From Bacillota bacterium (GTDB lineage Bacteria; Bacillota; Proteinivoracia; UBA4975; VEMY01), in the NCBI GenBank assembly GCA_009711825.1, contig VEMY01000068.1, forward strand, positions 1 through 38,540: a DNA stretch of 38,540 nucleotides, in the 5' to 3' direction. Below the pieces are notes generated by a model. That model saw nothing but the letters and a program-made list of their open reading frames with translations. It was not told the DNA's origin and did no database searches. The translations under genes and the position numbers were made by a program. Positions 33,719 to 38,540 of the stretch are shown one piece after another (the first letter of the stretch is position 1; the number at the start of each line of letters is the position of its first letter).

Positions 33719-34015
33719 CTAGGCTACCTGCAGGCGCTCCAAGTACAGCCTGACTGCGCTGAGAATTTGCTCTTTATACCGGGGCAAATTCTGAACCTCC
33801 AAAGCCTCTGCCAGTGACAAATCTTCCGCTGTCCCCCGGACAATCAGGGCCTGGCGGATAAACTCCACACCGCCATTACACTCGCTACCTCCCAAGCACT
33901 CGCAACGCTCACACCCATGCAGCTCCAAACCCAGACATTCGTCATTTCCGAACGGGACCGCACCACAATCGATTTTCCGGGCAAAATCCTCAACGAAAGC
34001 ATGAATTTGTTGCAT
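33719..34015 (-). CDS. Small cysteine-rich protein, unknown function
   Basis: A 98-residue soluble protein with a central cluster of cysteines (CGAVPFGNDEC, then GCERCECLGGSEC; six Cys in 34 residues), an N-terminal amphipathic helix (QQIHAFVEDFARKI) and a C-terminal helix (KEQILSAVRLYLERLQ). The spacing CxxCxC with outlying Cys suggests a zinc or iron-sulfur site. I do not recognise the family. The ATG at 34015 has AAGGAGG five bases upstream; an earlier in-frame ATG at 34030 overlaps that site. Its terminator is at 33623. Confidence 0.7.
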   Translation of the reverse strand: MQQIHAFVEDFARKIDCGAVPFGNDECLGLELHGCERCECLGGSECNGGVEFIRQALIVRGTAEDLSLAEALEVQNLPRYKEQILSAVRLYLERLQVA

Positions 34016-34143
34016 AACGTCCTCCTTCATAAAAATAGTAGTGTTTTTAATGCACTTGTGGAGTTAAGACATGTTATGCTGCCGACAACAGGATTATTAC
34101 TGCCGCACTTCTGCTCCTCTCGCCTAGTCTAAATTATTAATTC

Positions 34144-34172
34144 TTGACAGTTGGACGATTTCCTCCTATAAA
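34144..34172 (+). promoter_or_regulatory. Consensus promoter pointing against the 5'-nucleotidase gene
   Basis: TTGACA (34144-34149), 17-nt spacer, TATAAA (34167-34172). No plus-strand gene follows; the transcript would run into the 3' end of the leftward 5'-nucleotidase gene and begin inside the hairpin at 34172-34194. It is either a source of an antisense RNA or a relic of a lost gene. Confidence 0.6.
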
Positions 34173-34194
34173 ATAGCTGTCCACGGCAGCTATT
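34172..34194 (-). terminator. Terminator of the 5'-nucleotidase gene
   Basis: 8-bp stem AATAGCTG / CAGCTATT with a 7-nt loop that includes bases of the stop codon. On the minus strand it is followed by TTATAGG, a weak T-run. On the plus strand ATTTCTGTTCTTGATTTTTT follows. Confidence 0.6.
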
Positions 34195-35104
34195 ATTTCT
34201 GTTCTTGATTTTTTACACCACCCGGCACATGGCCGGTGGGCACAAATTTGGAGGCCGGTTCACAAAAACCCTTTTGGTCGTCAAAGAATATATGGGGACG
34301 GAAATACTTGAGAAACGGGGACTTGTCCAAGCCGCCGAGGAAAAATGCCTCATCGATATGGACACCCCAGTGACGCAAGGTAGTGATTGCCCGCTTATGG
34401 GAAGGGGCGTTCCTGGCTGTAACCAGTGCGATGCGGATGGGCGCTTCCACCTGCCCTTTATAAGCGGCCTGAATCCGGTTCAACGACTCCAGGAAACCCT
34501 TGAATGGTCCAGGAGCCATGGGAATGTGGCTGTTTTCTGCCTCATGGCGCTTAAACTCGTCCAGGCCCCGCTCCTGGAAAATTTGCTCCGATTCATCGCT
34601 AAACAGCACCGCATCACCATCAAAAGCAATGCGGATTTCCGGGGTCTCGTCATCCTGGAAATCCAGTCCGGTGAGAATGTTGGCAGCGGCAAATCCCCGG
34701 CCAAGCGCAAGCCCGACATCATCGGGGTCTGCGGATAGGAAGAGGTCTGTCTTAAACGCCTCCAGGTATTTATATGGTGACCGATTACAGGTGAAGGCGG
34801 CCCGGGTAATATTCAGCTGGTAATGTTCGATAGAGTTAAACACCCGCAAGCCGGTATTGGCGTCGTTTTTTGAGACTAGTACTACCTCAACCGCCGGACT
34901 GCCATCGGCAGCTTGCAAAGCTAACAACCGTCGAATCAGCGGAAAGGCGACGCCGGGTCGCAGCACTTCGTTTTCATGTTCAATCTGGTAACAGATATAT
35001 GCTTCAAGACCCTGGGTCTCGTAAATCCGATTGCTTTCCTCTAAATCAAACAGCGCCCGGGACGAAATAGAGACCACCAGTTTGTCATTTAATGTTTCTG
35101 CCAT
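34193..35104 (-). CDS. Cytosolic 5'-nucleotidase (NT5C1 family)
   Basis: The family (PF06189) hydrolyses nucleoside 5'-monophosphates. The 303-residue protein contains the characteristic blocks LVVSISSRALFDLEESNRIYE, GLEAYICYQIEHENE, VEVVLVSKNDANTGLRVFNS, IEHYQLNITRAAFTC and IAFDGDAVLFSDESE, the last with the HAD-type aspartates. The final region HIFFDDQKGFCEPA supplies the C-terminal acidic residues. The ATG at 35104 is preferred because GGGGGTG lies seven bases upstream; the GTG at 35113 lies within that site. It is a stand-alone gene, with an antisense promoter beyond its 3' end. Confidence 0.92.
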   Translation of the reverse strand: MAETLNDKLVVSISSRALFDLEESNRIYETQGLEAYICYQIEHENEVLRPGVAFPLIRRLLALQAADGSPAVEVVLVSKNDANTGLRVFNSIEHYQLNITRAAFTCNRSPYKYLEAFKTDLFLSADPDDVGLALGRGFAAANILTGLDFQDDETPEIRIAFDGDAVLFSDESEQIFQERGLDEFKRHEAENSHIPMAPGPFKGFLESLNRIQAAYKGQVEAPIRIALVTARNAPSHKRAITTLRHWGVHIDEAFFLGGLDKSPFLKYFRPHIFFDDQKGFCEPASKFVPTGHVPGGVKNQEQK

Positions 35105-35311
35105 TGGCAACACCCCCTTTGGGAGGATTATAGCATAATAATCAAATAAATGGCTTCCGGGCCTGGGTTATTAACAAGCATTAACATCACTGTACCTCTA
35201 TTCCAGCTATTACAAGTGAATATCGCCCTAACTGAAACCAGAACAGATGTTCCTTTCGCGTCCGGGCTGTGGTATGCTAGACACATCTGGAAATAAGGGG
35301 AGGGAGATAAG

Positions 35312-35689
35312 TTGGCAAAGGAGATAGTTACGCTATTTTGGCAGCTAATCAGTAAGGGGGAGTTTGAGCAGGCAGGCCAGCTGATGCATGAGGCCGCAAC
35401 TGTATGGTTACCCAATACCAGGGAGGTGTTCAGGGGCAGGGACAAGTATGTGGACTTTAATAAGAAGTATCCCGGCCGTTGGTTGATAACCATTGAGCAA
35501 CTGCTCCCAACAGAGAAGATAGTTGTTTCTGCAGTTAAGGTCGAAGAACAAGGGGGAAGCACCAGTTTCTATGCTACGTCCTTTTTTACCATTCAGAACA
35601 ACCTCATCACAGAGATTATCGAGTACTGGGGAGATAATAGTGAGCCGCCCCAGTGGAGATTAAGCAAGTCGCTGTCCGAGAGATACTAA
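35312..35689 (+). CDS. NTF2-like/SnoaL-fold protein
   Basis: A 125-residue protein with the pattern of the nuclear-transport-factor-2-like fold: N-terminal helices (IVTLFWQLISKGEFEQAGQL), AATVWLPNTREVFRGRDKYVDFNKKY, and curved strands ending ITEIIEYWGD. Members range from polyketide cyclases and isomerases to plain binding proteins, so no function is given. The TTG at 35312 is the likely start, with GGAG five to six bases upstream. Single gene with a strong terminator. Confidence 0.8.
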   Translation: MAKEIVTLFWQLISKGEFEQAGQLMHEAATVWLPNTREVFRGRDKYVDFNKKYPGRWLITIEQLLPTEKIVVSAVKVEEQGGSTSFYATSFFTIQNNLITEIIEYWGDNSEPPQWRLSKSLSERY

Positions 35690-35755
35690 ACCTACTCCAA
35701 ATCCATCAGAAACCTGTTTGTGTTTTATTAGCTCTGGAAGAAATCCAAAACAAAC

Positions 35756-35780
35756 AAAAAGACGCCTTGGGCGTCTTTTT
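35756..35780. terminator. Bidirectional terminator
   Basis: AAAAAGACGCC / GGCGTCTTTTT with a TTG loop. It ends the NTF2-like gene and overlaps the stop codon of the leftward gene at 35779. Confidence 0.92.
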
Positions 35781-36179
35781 AGCTGAATGCAATAGCTAGG
35801 AAAGCAATTATTGCAACAAAAGCAAAGGTGATTCCTAGAACCAAGACAACAATTTTGGCTTCCGACGCGCCAAACTGAGTTCGGTACGGGTCAATTTCGC
35901 TGTAGCCATCCTGCTGGCGACGTTCAACAGGACGTTTAAAGCGCACCCGGTAATCGTCGAATTTCTTCACAAGTTCCCAGCCGTTTTCTGCTTCCTCTTG
36001 ACAGAGCTGTTGGAACTTTTCACCGCGAATCTTGGCGCTAGAACGCACAATCTTAAACTCCCAACCCGTCAAATCGTCCTTGCTGTAAGTAGTCAAACGC
36101 TCTTCCTCCTCACGCAGTTTTGCCTGATGGGCAGCTGCGGCAGCAGCTGTAGCGCCGGACCAGCAGCACCTGTACTCAT
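35779..36179 (-). CDS. Tail-anchored protein with DUF4177-like domain (frameshift near the start)
   Basis: The body reads LTGWEFKIVRSSAKIRGEKF, then EEAENGWELVKKFDDYRVRFKRP, like small DUF4177-type domains of unknown role. A C-terminal membrane helix (IVVLVLGITFAFVAIIAFLA) follows. The open frame runs up to 36231, but the best start is the ATG at 36179, which has a GGGGGGAAGG site and reads STGAAGP. It meets the body only if one G is restored near 36153 (GCG-CTA to GCG-GCT-ACA, giving an alanine run). So the N-terminus is uncertain: either this one-base loss or a start at 36231 or 36201. Confidence 0.6.
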
Positions 36180-36240
36180 ATCCTTCCCCCCGCGCAAACA
36201 TCGTATAGTTTATTTTACCACTCGCAGGCAATTCCGCAAG

Positions 36241-36903
36241 CTAATGGATAGCGCCGGAGATAAAAAGCTTCCGCTGTCGTTCCGAGAGGATGGAGTCGTA
36301 TCCCTGGGCGAGGGCAGTCAAATCGCTAAACAGCAATTCCGTATCAACACCGGGCATCGCTGCCATTGCTTGCTGGGCAAGAGCACTGTCAGTTTCCGCG
36401 CCCAGGGGCTGAGTCCAGGGGATAACCATAAATTCCAGGGGTAGTGGCTGGGCGCCACGGGCCCCCAGGGCTAGGTCAATTTTAGCTTCTGGTCCGGGGA
36501 AGACCAGCCAGGTCAATTTCACCCGGTCTCCGTTCAGCGTTAAGGTGGCATCGCCGAAGTCCAGCAGCATATAGCGGTCGGTTTCCAACTCAACACTCAC
36601 TTGCACAGCCAGCGGCACCCAGGCGACTTCACCTAATTGGGGCAGTCTGGCAGTCAACTGATTGCTGAAATGCATCTCCACATCCACACGGCCGCATTTG
36701 TCATCTATCTGCCCACCAGAGACAGGATTGCCGTCGAGATAATAGTTGAGACTCACCGCCACCGGCAAATCCTCTTTTTCTCCCAGCACGCTTCCGTCCC
36801 AGTTCAAATGCACTCCTGCTTGCCGGGCCAAAAGCGGCGATGTGTATTTAAGCGCTGTCATCGCCAGCAAAATAACCAAGACCAGGGTTGTGAGATGTTT
36901 CAT
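36241..36903 (-). CDS. Exported protein of unknown function
   Basis: A 220-residue protein with an N-terminal export signal (KHLTTLVLVILLAMTALKYTSPL) and no lipobox. The rest is beta-rich: WDGSVLGEKEDLPVAVSLNYYLDG, VDVEMHFSNQLTARLP, VSVELETDRYMLLDFGDATLTL, and a short C-terminal helix. No conserved catalytic motif is seen and I do not recognise the family. The ATG at 36903 has GGAGG seven bases upstream, better than the in-frame ATG at 36927. Nine bases separate its stop from the start frame of the next leftward gene, so the two may share a transcript. Confidence 0.7.
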   Translation of the reverse strand: MKHLTTLVLVILLAMTALKYTSPLLARQAGVHLNWDGSVLGEKEDLPVAVSLNYYLDGNPVSGGQIDDKCGRVDVEMHFSNQLTARLPQLGEVAWVPLAVQVSVELETDRYMLLDFGDATLTLNGDRVKLTWLVFPGPEAKIDLALGARGAQPLPLEFMVIPWTQPLGAETDSALAQQAMAAMPGVDTELLFSDLTALAQGYDSILSERQRKLFISGAIH

Positions 36904-36972
36904 GGCAAGCCCTCCATTTTCCAGCAAGTTCTGCTGGTTTAGTGTATGCAGGGCTTGTCCATCCTATGCAAG

Positions 36973-36995
36973 AAAAAAGACCCGCTTAACGGGCC
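36973..36995 (-). terminator. Terminator of the yhfC-like gene
   Basis: A short GC stem (CCCG / CGGG with flanking pairs) just after the stop at 36996, followed on the minus strand by TTTTTT. It is weaker than the other terminators in stem length. Confidence 0.6.
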
Positions 36996-37748
36996 TTAAA
37001 TGTCTTCGGGAAAAAACGGCCGGCTGCGGACAGTCCAGATTAACGCCCCCACTGCCCAGAGCAACAACCAGAACTCTACGGCCACAATTCCGGCAGCCGA
37101 ATCTACCATGGCTACGGGCAGGTTTAACAGAGTATGGGCAAGAATTGCCAACAGCACTAAACTGAATTTGCGCCGCACAGCCCCCAGGACCACCAACACA
37201 GAAGCGCCAACATGAAAACTGAGGGCCAATACCCGCTCAATTCCCCCGACCAGGAACATCCAGGGAGCAGCATCGAGCAGTTCTCCATAGACCTCTTGAG
37301 GTACATCCAGGGACAGCTCCAAATTCAACGAAAAGAGGATTATAAAATTCGCGGCCATATTCAGTCCAACCAAAAGGAGGGACTCAATGCCGCCGTGGCC
37401 GATCCCCATCGCAACTGCTGTTTTCCAATTGCCCTGATCCTTGAGCAGTAACCGAAAAGCGCCGTACCGCCCCAGCTCTTCGAACAAACCGGCGGTAAGG
37501 GCCAGAAACAGCCCCACCAGCAGTACCCCCCCGCCCCCCTCAAGGTATGGATGAATAATCGGCGAAAAAATCTGCAGCAAAGGAATGCGAAGAATTATCT
37601 GGGTTATGAAGAATGTAAGGGCGCCAACCAGCACCGGAACGGCGCCAACCTTATAACGCCGGCAAAACCAAATCGCCAGGGCCACTGGAGCCCCTATGGC
37701 CAGGACGGCTGAAACACCAGCAAAAATTACTGAGGACCAGGATACCAT
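36996..37748 (-). CDS. yhfC: YhfC-family intramembrane protease
   Basis: A 250-residue polytopic protein (about seven membrane helices) of the YhfC/PF10086 family, relatives of glutamic-type CAAX intramembrane proteases. The family motifs are FEELGRYGAFRLLL (Glu-Glu-x-x-Arg-Tyr), then MGIGHGGIESLLLVGL, and a later helix with FHVGASVLV and LAHTLLNLP that supplies further polar residues. The ATG at 37748 is chosen for its AAAGGAG eight bases upstream; the longer frame to 37982 reads through the promoter and terminator region. The substrate is unknown. Confidence 0.88.
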   Translation of the reverse strand: MVSWSSVIFAGVSAVLAIGAPVALAIWFCRRYKVGAVPVLVGALTFFITQIILRIPLLQIFSPIIHPYLEGGGGVLLVGLFLALTAGLFEELGRYGAFRLLLKDQGNWKTAVAMGIGHGGIESLLLVGLNMAANFIILFSLNLELSLDVPQEVYGELLDAAPWMFLVGGIERVLALSFHVGASVLVVLGAVRRKFSLVLLAILAHTLLNLPVAMVDSAAGIVAVEFWLLLWAVGALIWTVRSRPFFPEDI

Positions 37749-37772
37749 AGTCGTTCTCCTTTCAAAGACTGC

Positions 37773-37800
37773 ATTATGTACATAATACACCTTACCCCAA
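37773..37800 (-). promoter_or_regulatory. Promoter of the yhfC-like gene with palindrome over the -10
   Basis: On the minus strand TTGGGG (37800-37795) and CATAAT (37778-37773) lie 16 nt apart. A perfect 14-bp palindrome ATTATGTACATAAT (37773-37786) covers the -10 and may be an operator. Confidence 0.45.
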
Positions 37801-37828
37801 CTAACTGTCTTCTGCAAATGTGTAATAA

Positions 37829-37852
37829 AAAAAGCGGCGCTGGCCGCTTTTT
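37829..37852. terminator. Bidirectional terminator
   Basis: AAAGCGGC / GCCGCTTT with a GCTG loop and A/T tracts on both sides. It follows the leftward stop at 37852 directly. Confidence 0.88.
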
Positions 37853-38214
37853 CAGTAAAAACACTCCCGGAATGTTCCGGCGAGCACGACAGGACCCCAA
37901 TCACCACTCTCTGCCTTCCAGGGGCGAATCCTGATTCTGGTGTTTGCAGCCCGTGCATCCACTTGGAGAGCACCACTGCCATAGTAGTTTAGGGGAATTT
38001 CCCGGCCGGGGGACAAGGGAAAATAAATTGTCTCCCTGCCGGGAACTATCACCTGCATTTGGTAACCATCAAAATCACCCAGCGCTGAAGGCACCGGCAG
38101 GTTGATTGTCCTGACGCTGATAGTTTTGGCCGCTAAATCCAGGGTGGCATTGCCCCTGGCTTTACCGGAGGGCGGTTCAGCCGCTTCTGTTGGAGCTAAG
38201 AGCTCAATCTTCAT
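37852..38214 (-). CDS. Protein of unknown function following the LysM gene
   Basis: A 120-residue, beta-rich soluble protein: GNATLDLAAKTISVRTINLP, FDGYQMQVIVPGRETIYFPL, LNYYGSGALQVDARAANTRIRIRP. The repeating strands and short motifs suggest a small beta-sandwich, perhaps a carbohydrate- or wall-binding module or an anti-sigma-like output domain, but no family is recognised. The ATG at 38214 overlaps the end of the LysM gene by 11 bases, so it is coupled to it and probably works with it. Confidence 0.65.
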   Translation of the reverse strand: MKIELLAPTEAAEPPSGKARGNATLDLAAKTISVRTINLPVPSALGDFDGYQMQVIVPGRETIYFPLSPGREIPLNYYGSGALQVDARAANTRIRIRPWKAESGDWGPVVLAGTFRECFY

Positions 38215-38540
38215 CCTGTTCCCCGTAGCTCTCATCCTCACGTTTATGACCCGGATTGGGTACACATAAAACGTCGCAAGGGAAGATTACGTTGGGATTG
38301 GGGATGTGGGGGTTGGCGGCAATCAGCGCGTTAAGGCTGACACCAAACCGTTGGGCAATCAGGAACATGGTGTCGCCCGGCTGAACGGTGTACCTACCCT
38401 GGAATCCGGGGGGACAGGTCGCCGGGACACGGCAGTCTTGAGCCGGCGGTCCTGGGACACACAGCACATCGCAGGGGAAAATCACGTTGGGATTGGGGAT
38501 GTGGGGGTTGGCGGCGATCAGCGCATTGAGGCTGACACCA
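38204..38540 (-). CDS. LysM-domain protein, 5' end outside the window
   Basis: The visible 111 codons contain the end of one LysM module (GVSLNALIAANPHIPNPNVI) and a complete second one (GRYTVQPGDTMFLIAQRFGVS...), each followed by FPCDVLCVP. LysM modules bind peptidoglycan or spore-coat glycans; Clostridia use tandem sets of this NPNVI-x-PGD type in coat and wall proteins. A Cys/Pro-rich linker (CRVPATCPPGFQ) joins them and is partly encoded by a GGGGACAGGTC repeat core. The C-terminus is acidic (EDESYGEQDED). Upstream modules lie beyond 38540. Confidence 0.85.
   Translation of the reverse strand, partial: GVSLNALIAANPHIPNPNVIFPCDVLCVPGPPAQDCRVPATCPPGFQGRYTVQPGDTMFLIAQRFGVSLNALIAANPHIPNPNVIFPCDVLCVPNPGHKREDESYGEQDED
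38262..38540 (-). repeat. Direct DNA repeat encoding tandem LysM modules
   Basis: Segments 38262-38345 and 38457-38540 are nearly identical over about 84 bp, differing at a few mostly synonymous positions. The high identity at the DNA level suggests recent duplication or gene conversion between modules. Confidence 0.7.
38408..38420 (+). repeat. GGGGACAGGTC core, copy 6 (partial)
   Basis: Only the core of the dispersed palindrome is present, inside the LysM linker, without clear arms. Confidence 0.4.

Noticed and set aside
36106-36444. Rightward ORF of 148 codons over 35998-36444
   Set aside because: Antisense to two leftward genes with signal peptide or membrane helix and good ribosome binding sites; no features of its own.
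1-38540. tRNA, rRNA, riboswitch or prophage genes
   Set aside because: No cloverleaf with CCA end, rRNA segment, known riboswitch core or phage structural gene could be recognised by reading; a covariance-model scan would be needed to exclude small RNAs fully.

Overview
The window reads as chromosomal DNA of a bacterium of moderate GC content, most likely an anaerobic Bacillota (Clostridia-like). The reasons are strong GGAGG-type ribosome binding sites with frequent GTG/TTG starts, extended -10 promoters, a CsoR-type operator, a YhfC-family membrane protease, SafA/XkdP-like LysM repeats, and kinases and lipoproteins of Clostridia type. The species cannot be fixed from the sequence. There are no rRNA or tRNA genes, no intact insertion sequence and no phage genes.

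Left part (1-11453, all leftward): a complete type I-B (Tneap-like) CRISPR-Cas locus. The order of transcription is WYL-domain regulator, cas6, a 342-bp gap with its own promoter and palindromic operator, cas8b1 (Cst1, CXXC-CXXC), cas7 (Cst2/DevR), cas5, cas3 (HD plus helicase), a fused cas4-cas1, cas2, a leader, and an array of 23 complete identical 37-nt repeats that continues beyond position 1. Junctions inside the operon are mostly ATGA/TGATG overlaps. The leader carries three copies of an 11-bp word and a promoter whose -10 is covered by a palindrome.

Middle part (11454-23000): a TetR regulator heads an efflux operon (membrane fusion protein and RND pump) that is broken by three single-base losses and one in-frame-like deletion joining the two genes. 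Then come an orphan MoxR ATPase, a DUF3810 metalloprotease-like membrane protein, a PAP2 phosphatase with a frameshift near its start, small unknown proteins, and a CsoR-operator-controlled gene that joins a NapH-type 4Fe-4S membrane protein to an extracellular M23 peptidase. That last fusion makes no topological sense and looks like a second deletion chimera.

Right part (23001-38540): an AT-rich two-gene cassette (secreted glycine-zipper protein plus small membrane protein) that resembles a bacteriocin/immunity pair in layout; a 5'-truncated tldE; an EreA/ChaN-like lipoprotein; two APH-fold kinases; an alpha-oxoamine synthase; a MacB/LolCDE-type ABC exporter whose two permeases are each damaged (an in-frame amber, a frameshift); a cytosolic 5'-nucleotidase; an NTF2-like protein; several unknown proteins; YhfC; and a truncated LysM protein at the window edge. 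A family of GGGGACAGGTCC-centred palindromes (six copies) is scattered from 15.9 kb to 38.4 kb.

Two things stand out: the regulatory architecture of the CRISPR-Cas locus, and the dense damage outside it. Most of the damage is loss of one base from a G or C run, plus three deletion scars. It may be real gene decay or indel/assembly error, and this should be settled before any of the chimeric genes is interpreted.
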